Below, in pieces: positions 1-7,547 of a stretch of DNA of 14,475 nucleotides. A program made the translations under genes and the position numbers. Location: assembly GCA_937919075.1 (NCBI GenBank), contig CALFOF010000234.1, positions 1 through 14,475 of the forward strand. The letters run 5' to 3'. The stretch is from an uncultured Cyanobium sp. (GTDB taxonomy: Bacteria > Cyanobacteriota > Cyanobacteriia > PCC-6307 > Cyanobiaceae). How positions within the stretch are numbered: the stretch's first letter is position 1; every line of letters starts with the position of its first letter. The notes under the pieces were generated by a model. That model had not been told where the DNA came from and searched no databases. It saw nothing but the letters and a program-made list of their open reading frames with translations.

Positions 1-1
1 C

Positions 2-397
2 AGCCGCATTGATCTGCTGCTCACGCCCGCCGAGGGGGCCGCTGATTCCCGCATGATTTATGTGGAAATCAAGAACACCACCTGGAGCCGCGGTTCCCTG
101 GCCCTCTTTCCGGACACGGTCACAGAACGGGGCCAGAAGCACCTCGAAGAGCTGACCGACCTGGTGCCGGAGGCCCGCGCCATGCTCATCCCTTGCCTCA
201 GCCGCAGCGATGTGAATCGCTTCGCACCAGGCGACTCTGCCGATCCCCGCTACGGAGAGCTCTTCCGCACCGCGCTGGCGGCCGGGGTTGAGGTGCTGCC
301 CTGTCGGTACGACTTCCGGGAGGACGGGGTGACGTGGCTGGGCACCACACCGGTGCTGACGCATGAGGTTTCAGGCGACACATCCTCTTGTCTTTGA
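2..397 (+). CDS. sfsA: SfsA family protein (sugar fermentation stimulation protein A), 3' part only
   Basis: The reading frame is already open at the left edge and runs 131 codons to a TGA, so the gene starts outside the window. The visible part carries the C-terminal SfsA signature: SRIDLLL, then IYVEIKNTTW, then FPDTVTERGQKHLEEL, followed by FAPGDSADPRYGELFRTALAAGVEVL. Full-length SfsA is about 230-250 residues, so a little over half is visible. SfsA is a nuclease-fold/OB-fold protein. In E. coli it was linked to maltose metabolism and non-specific DNA binding, but its real biochemical role is unsettled. The last ~15 residues, after TPVLTHEV, look non-conserved. The next gene, amt, begins 113 bases later on the same strand. 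The family call is firm; the function is not. Confidence 0.9.
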   Translation, partial: SRIDLLLTPAEGAADSRMIYVEIKNTTWSRGSLALFPDTVTERGQKHLEELTDLVPEARAMLIPCLSRSDVNRFAPGDSADPRYGELFRTALAAGVEVLPCRYDFREDGVTWLGTTPVLTHEVSGDTSSCL

Positions 398-403
398 GCG
401 ATC

Positions 404-419
404 TGTAGCCGTCGACACC
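404..419 (+). promoter_or_regulatory. Imperfect NtcA-like site upstream of amt
   Basis: The sequence is TGTA-N8-CACC. The NtcA consensus is TGTA-N8-TACA, so the left half-site is perfect and the right half keeps only the central AC. It lies in the 113-base gap before amt, a typical NtcA (global nitrogen regulator) target in cyanobacteria. No convincing -10 box is visible about 22 bases downstream, so this is a weak candidate supported mainly by context. Confidence 0.25.
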
Positions 420-510
420 ACAAGAACACGCGTCAGAAAGGAAGTTTGGCGGCCAGGGACGCGCTTCCGAGCGTCATCCACTTCCGACAACCCTCCTGGT
501 CTTTTCCTAC

Positions 511-1980
511 ATGACCATTGCAACCCAAGCCCCTCGACACCGGCGCCCCAAGCGCCTGTCGGAGGCGAGCCTGCTCGAAGCTCCCCCACTGCTGCTTCGT
601 CGCATCAGGGGCATGAGCAATTCCCGCACCCTCACCTGGATCGCCTGTGTTCCGCTGGCGCTGTTCGGTCTTGGTGTGTTCAACCTTTCGGCCCACGCTG
701 CCGAGCTGCCTGAGCTCACCCCGGCCTTCCTGGCCAACAACATGTTCCTGTTCGTGTGCGCCGTTCTGGTGATCTTCATGAACGCCGGATTCGCCATGGT
801 GGAAGCCGGAATGTGTCGCCAGAAGAATGCCGTCAACATCCTGGCCAAGAACCTGATCGTCTTCGCCCTGGCGGTGACGGCTTACTGGTTCATCGGCTAC
901 AAGATCATGTACAACGCCGACTGGGTCATCCCCGGAGTGCTCAAGTTCGGTGGAGTTTTCTTTGATCCCACAGTCACTCCTGAGATGGTGACCGATGGCA
1001 AGCTCGTTCCCAGCATCGACTTCCTCTTCCAGGCAGCCTTCGCAGGCACGGCCGCCACGATCGTGTCGGGTCTGGTTGCAGAGCGCATCAAGTTTGTCGA
1101 GTTCGTGATCTTTTCACTGGTGCTTGTTGGCATCCTCTACCCCATCTCCGGCTCCTGGCAGTGGAACTTCCCCGATGACACCGGTGCTGGTGGCGGTTGG
1201 CTCAACCAGCTTGGTTTCATCGATTTCGCTGGCTCCACTGTTGTGCACAGCTTCGGCGCCTGGGCTGGAGTAGTGGGTGCCGTGCTGCTAGGCCCCCGGA
1301 TCGGCAAATTCGCTGGTGACAAGACCCAGGCCATTCCGGGCCACAACCTCTCGGTCGCAACCCTGGGCTGCCTGATTCTCTGGATCGGTTGGTACGGCTT
1401 CAACCCCGGCTCCTGGCTGTCCATGGCTCCGGAAGTTCCCTACATCGCCGTGACAACCACGCTAGGAGCTGCCGGGGGCGGCATCGCAGCCACAGTCATG
1501 AGCCAGTTCACCGGCGGTAAGCCCGACCTCACCATGACCATTAACGGCATTCTTGCCGGTCTTGTGGGTGTGACCGCCGGCTGTGATGCCTTCTCCATGC
1601 CTGCTGCTTGGGTGGTTGGCTTCATTGCCGGCGTCATCGTGGTGTTCTCGGTGTCCTTCATCGACAGCCTCAAGATCGATGATCCTGTCGGGGCCTTCTC
1701 CGTGCACGGCACCTGCGGCATGTGGGCCACCCTTGCTGTTGGTCTGTTCAACACCGACAAGGGTCTGTTCACCGGCCATGGCTTCGGCCAGCTCGGTATT
1801 CAGATCCTGGGCGTTGTGGCCATCGGTCTGTTCGCCATTGTGAGTTCCTGGATCGTCTGGTCCGTGCTAGGCGCCCTCAGCGGCGGCATCCGGGTCACGG
1901 AAGCAGAAGAAGTTGAAGGTCTCGACATCAGCGAGCACGGCATGGAGGCCTATCCCGATTTCGCCTCCACCTCCAGCTGA
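511..1980 (+). CDS. amt: Ammonium transporter (Amt/Rh family)
   Basis: This inner-membrane trimeric channel takes up ammonium/ammonia. The 489-residue product has the Amt core. NAGFAMVEAGMCRQKN (about 91-106) lies in an early helix. DFAGSTVVHSFGA carries the first pore histidine (H246) and AFSVHGTCGMW the second (H399), matching the twin-His pore. The C-terminal tail, with LDISEHGMEAYPDF, is the segment where GlnK/PII proteins dock in relatives. A hydrophobic segment at about 41-60 followed by AHA-AE looks like a cleavable signal peptide. The ATG at 511 gives an arginine-rich N-terminal extension that I recall in marine Synechococcus Amt proteins. The ATG at 613 is an alternative, but its AGGGG sits only one base away. 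An NtcA-like site lies upstream and a strong terminator follows. Confidence 0.95.
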   Translation: MTIATQAPRHRRPKRLSEASLLEAPPLLLRRIRGMSNSRTLTWIACVPLALFGLGVFNLSAHAAELPELTPAFLANNMFLFVCAVLVIFMNAGFAMVEAGMCRQKNAVNILAKNLIVFALAVTAYWFIGYKIMYNADWVIPGVLKFGGVFFDPTVTPEMVTDGKLVPSIDFLFQAAFAGTAATIVSGLVAERIKFVEFVIFSLVLVGILYPISGSWQWNFPDDTGAGGGWLNQLGFIDFAGSTVVHSFGAWAGVVGAVLLGPRIGKFAGDKTQAIPGHNLSVATLGCLILWIGWYGFNPGSWLSMAPEVPYIAVTTTLGAAGGGIAATVMSQFTGGKPDLTMTINGILAGLVGVTAGCDAFSMPAAWVVGFIAGVIVVFSVSFIDSLKIDDPVGAFSVHGTCGMWATLAVGLFNTDKGLFTGHGFGQLGIQILGVVAIGLFAIVSSWIVWSVLGALSGGIRVTEAEEVEGLDISEHGMEAYPDFASTSS

Positions 1981-2025
1981 TCTTCGTTTCCACAAAGGCG
2001 CCCCGGCCTGAGCCCGCGCCTTCCA

Positions 2026-2051
2026 CCCACGGCTCAGGCCGTGGGTTTTTT
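2026..2051 (+). terminator. Intrinsic terminator after amt
   Basis: A perfect 7-bp stem, CCCACGG (2026-2032) with CCGTGGG (2039-2045), has a 6-base loop and is followed directly by six T residues (2046-2051). It lies 45 bases after the amt stop codon. A second, longer perfect stem (2004-2014 with 2031-2041) shares its right arm with this hairpin, so the two cannot form together. Confidence 0.85.
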
Positions 2052-2103
2052 CGTCAATGGCCCGGGCCCGCCCATAGAGTCGTCATTGATGTGGGGCGAT
2101 GCC

Positions 2104-3300
2104 GTGGACACCCGTGCCTTCAAGCGCTCGCTGCACCATTCAGAGCGCTACAACCGCCGCGGCTTCGGGCGTGCCGAAGAGGTGGCCGGCAGCCTTGAGC
2201 AGGCTTATCAGAGCGCGTTGATCGCCACAATCCGTGAGCAGGGCTACGAGCTGCGCCACGGGCGCCTCACGATCAAGCTGGCCGAGGCCTTCGGCTTCTG
2301 CTGGGGCGTGGAGCGGGCGGTGGCGATGGCTTACGAAACGCGCCGGCACTACCCGAGCGAGCGGATCTGGATCACCAACGAGATCATCCACAACCCCTCG
2401 GTGAACGACCATCTCCGCCAGATGAACGTGCAGTTCATTCAGGTGGAGGAAGGCGTCAAGGATTTTTCCGAGGTGGGCACCGGCGATGTGGTGATCCTGC
2501 CGGCCTTTGGCGCCACGGTGCAGGAAATGCAGCTGCTCAATGAGCTGGGCTGCCACATCGTCGACACCACCTGCCCCTGGGTGTCGAAGGTATGGAACAC
2601 GGTGGAGAAGCATAAGAAGCAGGCCTTCACCTCGATCATTCACGGCAAGGTGAAGCACGAGGAAACCCTCGCCACCAGCTCCTTCGCCGGCACCTACCTG
2701 GTGGTGCTCGACACCGCTGAAGCCCAGATGGTCTGCGATTACATCCTCGGGCAGGGCGATCGCGCGGCCTTCATGGAACGCTTCGCCAAGACCTGCTCGC
2801 CGGGCTTCGACCCCGAGTGCGACCTCGCTCGGGTGGGGGTGGCCAACCAGACCACCATGCTCAAGAGCGAAACCGAGGACATCGGGCGCATGTTCGAGCG
2901 CACGATGCTGGCCCGCTACGGGCCCACCGCTCTCAACGACCACTTCCTGGCCTTCAACACGATCTGTGATGCCACCCAGGAGCGGCAGGACGCCATGTTC
3001 TCGCTCGTGGACGAACCGCTGGATCTGCTGGTGGTGATCGGCGGCTACAACTCCTCGAACACCACGCACTTGCAGGAAATCGCCATCAGCCGCGGCATCC
3101 GCTCCTTCCACATCGACACGCCCGAACGAATCGGCCCCGGCAACCGCATTGAGCACAAGCCCCTGGGCGGCGAACTGGAGAGCGTGGCCCCCTTCCTGCC
3201 GGAGGGGCTGCTGAAAGTGGGAATCACCTCCGGCGCTTCCACCCCCGACCGGGTGGTGGAGGATGTGATTCGTCACCTGATGGAGCTGTGCGAGCCCTGA
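2104..3300 (+). CDS. ispH: 4-hydroxy-3-methylbut-2-enyl diphosphate reductase (IspH/LytB)
   Basis: This is the last enzyme of the MEP isoprenoid pathway. It reduces HMBPP to isopentenyl and dimethylallyl diphosphate with a [4Fe-4S] cluster, feeding carotenoid, phytol and quinone synthesis. The three cluster cysteines are visible: C66 in [12 protein letters not shown]157 in [11 protein letters not shown] and C288 in [13 protein letters not shown]. Substrate-pocket motifs IHNPSVN and [16 protein letters not shown] are also present. The length (398 residues) fits the longer cyanobacterial/plant type rather than the ~316-residue E. coli type. I chose GTG 2104 because it gives the N-terminus [20 protein letters not shown], typical of cyanobacterial IspH. 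ATG 2089 would add five residues. Earlier in-frame starts run into the amt terminator. The nearest gene downstream is a DUF1997 gene. Confidence 0.95.
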   Translation: MDTRAFKRSLHHSERYNRRGFGRAEEVAGSLEQAYQSALIATIREQGYELRHGRLTIKLAEAFGFCWGVERAVAMAYETRRHYPSERIWITNEIIHNPSVNDHLRQMNVQFIQVEEGVKDFSEVGTGDVVILPAFGATVQEMQLLNELGCHIVDTTCPWVSKVWNTVEKHKKQAFTSIIHGKVKHEETLATSSFAGTYLVVLDTAEAQMVCDYILGQGDRAAFMERFAKTCSPGFDPECDLARVGVANQTTMLKSETEDIGRMFERTMLARYGPTALNDHFLAFNTICDATQERQDAMFSLVDEPLDLLVVIGGYNSSNTTHLQEIAISRGIRSFHIDTPERIGPGNRIEHKPLGGELESVAPFLPEGLLKVGITSGASTPDRVVEDVIRHLMELCEP

Positions 3301-3570
3301 GCACCCCGCCCTGCACCGCGCCGCCTTGCGCTGTGCCGCCCGCACCCGTGCCAGCGGCGTCAGCTCCGACAACGGCAGCGGGCAGGGGCAGCGACCAGCT
3401 GCGTTGCTTGCCACAGGGGCATCTCAACCTGCTGTCACATCGGCTGCCTACCAGCCGGACGCCGCGATTTACGGTTGCTCGTGACAACCAGAAACAGTTC
3501 ATCCACTCTGGCCTCCGGTAGGTCCAAACCTTTGACCTTCACCCAGCCCCGCCACCTCTCCACCGCTGTT
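3301..3570. other. Gap between ispH and the DUF1997 gene
   Basis: This holds no gene I can support. The first half is GC-rich. A small perfect hairpin, CGGCTG (3441-3446) with CAGCCG (3452-3457) and a 5-base loop, has no T-run after it, so it is not a convincing terminator. From about 3462 the sequence becomes AT-richer (GATTTACGG, AAACAG, CCAAACC), which suits a promoter region for the next gene, but no clear -35/-10 pair is evident. If the DUF1997 gene starts earlier (GTG 3481 or TTG 3532), part of this stretch is coding. Confidence 0.5.
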
Positions 3571-4173
3571 GTGCCCATTTCCCAGTTACGCAACGGGGAG
3601 GATGCGCGCATCCGGTGCTACACGAGCGTCTTCGCCGATCTGATGGAAATGCGTGCGGAGCCACGCACCGTTGCCACCTACCTCGACCACCACGACGGCT
3701 GGTTTCGCCGCTGTGCGGCGCCCATGCAGGTGCTGCCGCTCGGACATAACGGCTACGCCCTCACCCTCGGACGCTTCGGCAACTTCGGCTTTGAGGTGCA
3801 GCCCACGATCGGGCTCGAGCTGCTGCCCCAGAGTGAAGGGGTCTACCGGATCGTGACGATCCCACTCCCGGAAGGCGACCCCGCCCTGCAACAGATCTAC
3901 GACGTGGCCTTCAACGCCTCTCTGCAGCTTGAGCGCGGCGAAGGCGATCAGGCCCTGGCCACCATGGTGCGTTGGACGCTGGATCTGAGCGTGTGGATCC
4001 GTCTGCCCGCTGTGATCGGGCTCCTGCCTGAAGGACTGGTGCAATCGAGCGGCGATCACCTGCTGCGCCAGATCGTGCGGCAGATCTCCCGCAAGCTCAC
4101 TTGGAAGGTGCAAGAGGATTTCCACGCCACCCACCAGCTCACCTGCCCGCCGAGGCGCAAGGCACGCTTCTGA
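3571..4173 (+). CDS. DUF1997 domain protein (cyanobacteria/plastid-lineage family)
   Basis: The product is a soluble protein of about 200 residues. The core matches DUF1997 proteins of cyanobacteria: RCYTSVFADLMEMRA, then HDGWFRRCAAPMQV, NGYALTLGRFGNFGFEVQPTIGLELLP, a long beta-rich stretch, and a helical end with LPEGLVQSSGDHLLRQIVRQISRKLTWKVQEDFHA. The last motif is the most diagnostic. The family is reminiscent of START/SRPBCC-like lipid-binding folds, but no biochemical role is known to me. There is no signal peptide or membrane helix. The start is uncertain: GTG 3571 begins just before the conserved region, while TTG 3532 and GTG 3481 are in-frame alternatives. Codons between 3484 and 3531 include AGA, AGT, TCA and AAA, which are rare in the neighbouring genes, so the longest version is less likely. 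It converges on the DUF4079 gene. Confidence 0.75.
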   Translation: MPISQLRNGEDARIRCYTSVFADLMEMRAEPRTVATYLDHHDGWFRRCAAPMQVLPLGHNGYALTLGRFGNFGFEVQPTIGLELLPQSEGVYRIVTIPLPEGDPALQQIYDVAFNASLQLERGEGDQALATMVRWTLDLSVWIRLPAVIGLLPEGLVQSSGDHLLRQIVRQISRKLTWKVQEDFHATHQLTCPPRRKARF

Positions 4174-4367
4174 GCGCCTGGCTCACGGCCCAAGCCCTAC
4201 TTGCCCGCCTCTGCTCGCCCAGCCCTGATGGCTGGGATGAGGCCATCAGAGGAAAGGGATCGAGTCGCTCGATCGAGCTCTATGTAGGCCTCAGCGGTTG
4301 GGCCCTGTGCAGGCTTAGCGGTTCTGGCTCTGTGGAGACTTAGCGACTCCTCTTTCTCTGCAGGGCC
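4174..4367. other. Convergent gap with two perfect hairpins
   Basis: This lies between two genes that converge. CTGATGGC (4225-4232) pairs perfectly with GCCATCAG (4242-4249) over a 9-base loop. GATCGAG (4258-4264) pairs perfectly with CTCGATC (4268-4274) over a 3-base loop. Neither is followed by a T-run in either direction, so they could be transcript 3'-end structures but are not textbook terminators. Imperfect tandem repeats follow (4286-4378). No coding sequence is supported here. Confidence 0.5.
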
Positions 4368-4378
4368 TCAGCGGCTCG
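4286..4378. repeat. Imperfect tandem repeat, period 25-26 bases, about 3.7 copies
   Basis: Four successive units begin with an AGGCCTCAGCGG-like sequence. Unit 1 is 4286-4310, unit 2 is 4311-4335 (AGGCTTAGCGG), unit 3 is 4336-4361 (AGACTTAGCGA) and a partial unit 4 starts at 4362 (AGGGCCTCAGCGG). Each of the first three also ends in a CTCTGTG-like tract (CCTGTGC, CTCTGTGG, CTCTGC). The last unit covers the stop codon of the DUF4079 gene on the minus strand. The copies have diverged, so this is an old duplication rather than a recent slippage event. Confidence 0.6.
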
Positions 4379-4826
4379 TCCAGATCTTGTTAACGATCTG
4401 CATGCCGCTGACCGCCTGCCACAGGAACAGCGACATCACCGTCATGTTGAGTCCCACATGCGCCTTGCGGGCGAGCATGTTGCCCTTTTGCATGGCAGGA
4501 GCGAAGGCGGCGGCCACGGCGATCAGGCTCACCATGGCGATGCCCGCCAGCAGGTGCGGCCCCACGAACAGCTTGCCGTTGTTGATGTAGGTGACGGCCA
4601 TCCCGCCGAAGCTGCCGAGCACCATCAGCGCCAGCACCAGGCTGCCGATCTGAAAGTGGCGCTGGGCGAACTTGCCCTTGATCAACTCCTTGCGCTGTTC
4701 GGGTTCAGCGGTGCGGGTCTTCTTCGCCTTCACCCCCAGATAAAGGGCGTAGCCGAAGAGCGCCAGCAGCGCCCACATCAGCAGGGGATGCAGGAAGTTG
4801 AGATTGAAGGCCAGGGCATCCGGCAT
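4368..4826 (-). CDS. DUF4079 family four-helix membrane protein
   Basis: The product is a 152-residue predicted integral membrane protein. Hydrophobic helices lie at about 11-32, 60-81, 87-109 and 121-145. A charged, lysine/arginine-rich loop (33-56) separates the first two. A histidine sits at or near each helix: H13 (NFLHPLLMW), H57 (QRHFQIG), H91 (GPHLLAG) and H123 (ARKAHVGLN). This fits DUF4079, a family found mainly in cyanobacteria. The regular His spacing recalls b-type cytochromes or ferric-reductase-like heme proteins, but heme binding is my inference. The ATG at 4826 is the natural start. It follows purH on the same strand by 55 bases and may be co-transcribed with it, although the gap contains a direct repeat that could belong to a promoter of its own. 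Confidence 0.8.
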   Translation of the reverse strand: MPDALAFNLNFLHPLLMWALLALFGYALYLGVKAKKTRTAEPEQRKELIKGKFAQRHFQIGSLVLALMVLGSFGGMAVTYINNGKLFVGPHLLAGIAMVSLIAVAAAFAPAMQKGNMLARKAHVGLNMTVMSLFLWQAVSGMQIVNKIWTSR

Positions 4827-4836
4827 CGAAGTGAGA

Positions 4837-4872
4837 ACGGTGACGTTGCGAAGCTACAACTCACGGTGACGT
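4837..4872. repeat. Pair of exact 10-bp direct repeats upstream of the DUF4079 gene
   Basis: ACGGTGACGT occurs at 4837-4846 and again at 4863-4872, a 26-base period, inside the 55-base gap between purH and the DUF4079 gene. A centre-to-centre distance near 2.5 helical turns could suit a protein binding site or a promoter element, but no known regulator consensus is recognised. Confidence 0.5.
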
Positions 4873-4881
4873 CCCGTCCGT

Positions 4882-6447
4882 TCAGTGGAGAAAGTGGCGA
4901 CGTCCTGTAGTGACCATCGCCAGGCCGAGCTCATCGCAGGCCCGGATCGAATCGTCGTCGCGCAGGCTGCCGCCCGGCTGGATCACCGCTGTGATGCCTT
5001 GGCGTGCGGCCAGGCGCACGGTGTCGTCAAAGGGGAAGAAACCATCGCTGGCCAGCACCGCCCCCGGAGCCGCCTCTGCCGCCGCTTCAAGCGCGAGCCG
5101 CGCCGATCCCACCCGGTTCATCTGGCCAGCACCGATGCCGAGGCTGGCCCCATCGCGCGCCACCACAATCGCGTTGGAGCGCACGTGACGCACCAAGCGC
5201 CAGGCAAAGCGCAGATCCTCCAACTCGGCGGCTGTCGGCGCCCGGCCCGTCACCACCTGCCACCCGGCTTCGTCCACCGGCTGATCGTCGAGGTCCTGCT
5301 GGAGCAGCCCGCCCAGCACGCTGCGCCACTGGTGGCGGGGGCCCCGGGCGATCGCGGCCGCATCGAGCTCCAGCAGGCGCAGGTTGGCCTTGGCGCCCAA
5401 CTTCTCGCGAGCCTCCAGGCTGTAGCCCGGTGCCACCACGCATTCCAGGAACAGACCAGCGAGCAGCTCGGCGGCCGCCTGATCCACCGGTGTGTTGAGC
5501 GCCACGATCCCGCCGAAGGCCGAGGTGCGATCGGCGTCGAGGGCCCGCCGCAGGGCCATCGCCCCATCGGCCGCAACCGCCACGCCGCAAGGATTGGTGT
5601 GCTTCACCACCACAGCGGCCGGCACGTCTGCGGCGGTGCCCTGCGCCAGGTCGGCGTAGCCGAACTCCCGCACGGTGGCGAGGGCGGCTTCGAGATCCAG
5701 CAGGTTGTTCATGCTCAGCTCCTTGCCCTGCAGCTGGCGCGCCGCGCCCCAGCCGGCGGCAGGAGCAGAAAACCAGGACGCCTGCTGATGGGGATTTTCT
5801 CCGTAACGCAGGGTCTGCTGCAGGGGCAGCTCGATGGCCAGCGGCTGCGGCGGCGCGGCGACCTCCAGGCGGCTTTCCAGCCAGGCGCTGATGGCTGTGT
5901 CGTAGGCGGCGGTGTGGCGGAAGGCCTCCAGGGCCAGGCGCTGGCGCAGCGCCACGTCGAGCGCGCCGGCCGCCAGGGCGGCCAGGAACAGCTCGTACTG
6001 GGCCGGGCTGGTGAGCACGGCCACGGACGCATGGTTCTTGGCAGCGGCGCGCACCATCGCCGGGCCGCCGATGTCGATCGTTTCCACCGCGGTTTCCCAG
6101 CTCACGGCCGGGTCGGCCACCGTTTCGCGGAACGGATAGAGGTTCACCACCACCACATCGATCGGGGGGATGCCTTGGGCCTCAAGGTCGGTCTGGTGGG
6201 CGGCGTCATCGCGGCGGGCCAGGATGCCGCCATGGATGCGGGGGTGAAGGGTCTTGACCCGGCCGCCAAGGATTTCCGGGGAGCCGGTGTGCTCCGCCAC
6301 CCGCGTGACCGGCAGGCCCGCCGCCGCCAGCACCGCGGCAGTGCCGCCGCTGGAGAGCAGGCGGAAGCCATGGCTGTGGTGGAGGGTGTGGGCCAGCGCC
6401 ACCACGCCCTGCTTGTCCGACACACTCAAAAGCGCCGTGGGTGCCAT
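4882..6447 (-). CDS. purH: Bifunctional AICAR transformylase / IMP cyclohydrolase
   Basis: This enzyme catalyses the last two steps of de novo IMP synthesis: formyl transfer from 10-formyl-THF to AICAR, then ring closure. The product is 521 residues, against about 529 in E. coli. The N-terminal cyclohydrolase domain (1 to ~145) has [21 protein letters not shown] and [16 protein letters not shown]. The transformylase domain has RYGENPHQ, the catalytic KHTNPCG (K282, H283), [39 protein letters not shown] and [11 protein letters not shown]. The C-terminus GRRHFLH resembles the usual MRHFxH ending. I chose the ATG at 6447 because it leads straight into the conserved domain; a longer frame to 6516 adds 23 unconserved residues. 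It is divergent from the esterase gene (68-base gap). Confidence 0.97.
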   Translation of the reverse strand: MAPTALLSVSDKQGVVALAHTLHHSHGFRLLSSGGTAAVLAAAGLPVTRVAEHTGSPEILGGRVKTLHPRIHGGILARRDDAAHQTDLEAQGIPPIDVVVVNLYPFRETVADPAVSWETAVETIDIGGPAMVRAAAKNHASVAVLTSPAQYELFLAALAAGALDVALRQRLALEAFRHTAAYDTAISAWLESRLEVAAPPQPLAIELPLQQTLRYGENPHQQASWFSAPAAGWGAARQLQGKELSMNNLLDLEAALATVREFGYADLAQGTAADVPAAVVVKHTNPCGVAVAADGAMALRRALDADRTSAFGGIVALNTPVDQAAAELLAGLFLECVVAPGYSLEAREKLGAKANLRLLELDAAAIARGPRHQWRSVLGGLLQQDLDDQPVDEAGWQVVTGRAPTAAELEDLRFAWRLVRHVRSNAIVVARDGASLGIGAGQMNRVGSARLALEAAAEAAPGAVLASDGFFPFDDTVRLAARQGITAVIQPGGSLRDDDSIRACDELGLAMVTTGRRHFLH

Positions 6448-6515
6448 GTCGATCGAGACGCGATTGCCACAACCTACGCAGCAACCCCCCGTTTTTTTCC
6501 GCCCCCACCCCTCCA
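6448..6515. promoter_or_regulatory. Divergent promoter gap purH / esterase
   Basis: Both genes must be expressed from these 68 bases or from within each other's 5' ends. The gap contains a C6 run followed shortly by a T7 run (about 6485-6498) and no Shine-Dalgarno sequence for either gene. I cannot assign convincing -10/-35 boxes; the call rests on the divergent layout. Confidence 0.35.
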
Positions 6516-7124
6516 ATGCCTACCGATCACTGTGTCCATGGACCGGACGAGGCGAAGCAACGCCTGGTGCTGCTGCACGGCTGGGGCGCCGACGCGGATG
6601 ATCTGATCGACCTCGGCCAGGAACTGGTCGGTCCGGACATCGGCCTGGTGGGGCTGCGGGCCCCTGAGCCCCATCCGCAGGGCATGGGCCGCCAGTGGTA
6701 CGACCTGCAGAATCCGCTCTGGCCGGAGCTGGTGGACGCGGCCCGCCAAGCGCTGCGGCTGCGCCTGCAGCAGCTGGGTGAGCAGGTGCCGTTGGAGCAC
6801 ACGGTGGTGCTGGGCTTCTCCCAGGGCGCCGCGATGGCGGTGGATGTGGCCAGCACCCTGCCGCTGGCGGGCGTGATCAGCTGCAGCGGCTATCCCCACC
6901 CCGACTGGCTGCCGCGCGGCCCTATGCCCCGGGTGCTGCTCACCCATGGCCACGAGGATCCGGTGGTGCCCTATGCCGCCAGCGAAAGGCTGCAGCAGTT
7001 GCTGCTGGGCGCCGGCGGGGAGGCCGAACTGCTGGGCTTCAGTGGAGGGCACAGCATCGATCCGGCACTGTTTCCGCAGCTGCGGGCATTCCTGAAAGAT
7101 CAGCTCGGCGCTGCACCGGCCTGA
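6516..7124 (+). CDS. Alpha/beta-hydrolase, phospholipase/carboxylesterase family
   Basis: The 202-residue product is a small serine esterase of the carboxylesterase/lysophospholipase family (acyl-protein thioesterase-like, also called YpfH-like). The fold markers are in order: [14 protein letters not shown] (oxyanion region, about 17-30), LRAPEPHP with QWYDL, then the nucleophile elbow GFSQG (S102), the acid in HGHEDPVVP (D148) and the base in GFSGGHS (H179), a complete catalytic triad. There is no signal peptide, so it is probably cytoplasmic. The ATG at 6516 is preferred because upstream in-frame codons run into purH on the other strand. The true substrate is unknown: short acyl esters, lysophospholipids or acylated proteins are all possible. 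It converges on the DUF3155 gene. Confidence 0.9.
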   Translation: MPTDHCVHGPDEAKQRLVLLHGWGADADDLIDLGQELVGPDIGLVGLRAPEPHPQGMGRQWYDLQNPLWPELVDAARQALRLRLQQLGEQVPLEHTVVLGFSQGAAMAVDVASTLPLAGVISCSGYPHPDWLPRGPMPRVLLTHGHEDPVVPYAASERLQQLLLGAGGEAELLGFSGGHSIDPALFPQLRAFLKDQLGAAPA

Positions 7125-7134
7125 GCAGATCCTG

Positions 7135-7165
7135 GGGAAGGCCAGCCCCTGGGGGCCGCCTTCCC
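7135..7165. terminator. Bidirectional hairpin between convergent genes
   Basis: GGGAAGGC (7135-7142) pairs perfectly with GCCTTCCC (7158-7165). The 15-base loop can form a further GCCC/GGGC pairing. It sits between the stop codons of the esterase (+) and the DUF3155 gene (-), so it could end both transcripts. No T-run follows on either strand, so intrinsic termination is not assured. Confidence 0.45.
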
Positions 7166-7175
7166 GCAGAGAGAA

Positions 7176-7547
7176 TCAGACGAAGGCGTATTCGTACTCT
7201 TCCATTTCTTCCCAGTCGTCGGCGGCGCCGGATTCGATGCCGGCGAACAGGTTTTCTTCGCCGATCTCATCGACGATCAGACGCAGAGAGGGAAACAGGA
7301 AGTGGTTCTCTTCGGCGTACTGGGCGCTGAACAGGCCTTTTTCGCCCCAGAAAAAGCGATCGGTGGTGTGCTCGTTGCGGCGCACGTTGAGCAGAGCCGG
7401 CGGCACCAGCGCGGATTCGGCAATGAAGCGCCGGGCGGCCGTGACCGGTTTGTGTTCACCGGTTTCGAGGTTGTGGGTGGGCACATGGGCCAACACACGC
7501 TGACCGGCAAGACGACGGCGGCTGATCCGCTTGCGCTTCTTCGACAT
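7176..7547 (-). CDS. DUF3155 family protein (conserved cyanobacterial, unknown function)
   Basis: The 123-residue product is strongly polarised in charge. The N-terminus is very basic (MSKKRKRISRRRLAGQR) and the C-terminus very acidic and aromatic (ADDWEEMEEYEYAFV). In between is the family core: HNLETGEHKPVTAARRF, LVPPALLNVRRNEHTTDRFF, WGEKGLFSAQYAEENHFLFP. It has no membrane segment. The basic head could contact RNA or DNA, which is inference only. The ATG at 7547 is supported by a GGAG ribosome site (complement of 7555-7558) seven bases ahead and by the family N-terminus; longer frames to 7916 enter the non-coding gap. A long structured region precedes it. I know of no assigned function. 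Confidence 0.85.
   Translation of the reverse strand: MSKKRKRISRRRLAGQRVLAHVPTHNLETGEHKPVTAARRFIAESALVPPALLNVRRNEHTTDRFFWGEKGLFSAQYAEENHFLFPSLRLIVDEIGEENLFAGIESGAADDWEEMEEYEYAFV

Noticed and set aside
2140..3414. 424-codon open frame antisense to ispH
   Set aside because: It mirrors ispH codon by codon in a GC-rich gene, has low-complexity composition rich in H, G and A, and shows no recognisable domain.
3481..3570. Longer N-terminus for the DUF1997 protein
   Set aside because: Possible by frame, but the first codons are rare types for this DNA (AGA, AGT, TCA, AAA) and no ribosome site is present; kept as an alternative start only.
4286..4378. CRISPR-like array
   Set aside because: The units are adjacent and diverged, with no distinct spacers and no cas genes in the window.
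6448..6516. Upstream-extended starts for purH (6516) and the esterase (6441)
   Set aside because: The extensions would make the two divergent genes overlap head-to-head, and the added residues match neither family's N-terminus.
4885..6606. 573-codon open frame antisense to purH
   Set aside because: purH on the other strand has complete family motifs. This frame is Arg/His/Gly/Gln-rich and typical of antisense frames in GC-rich DNA.
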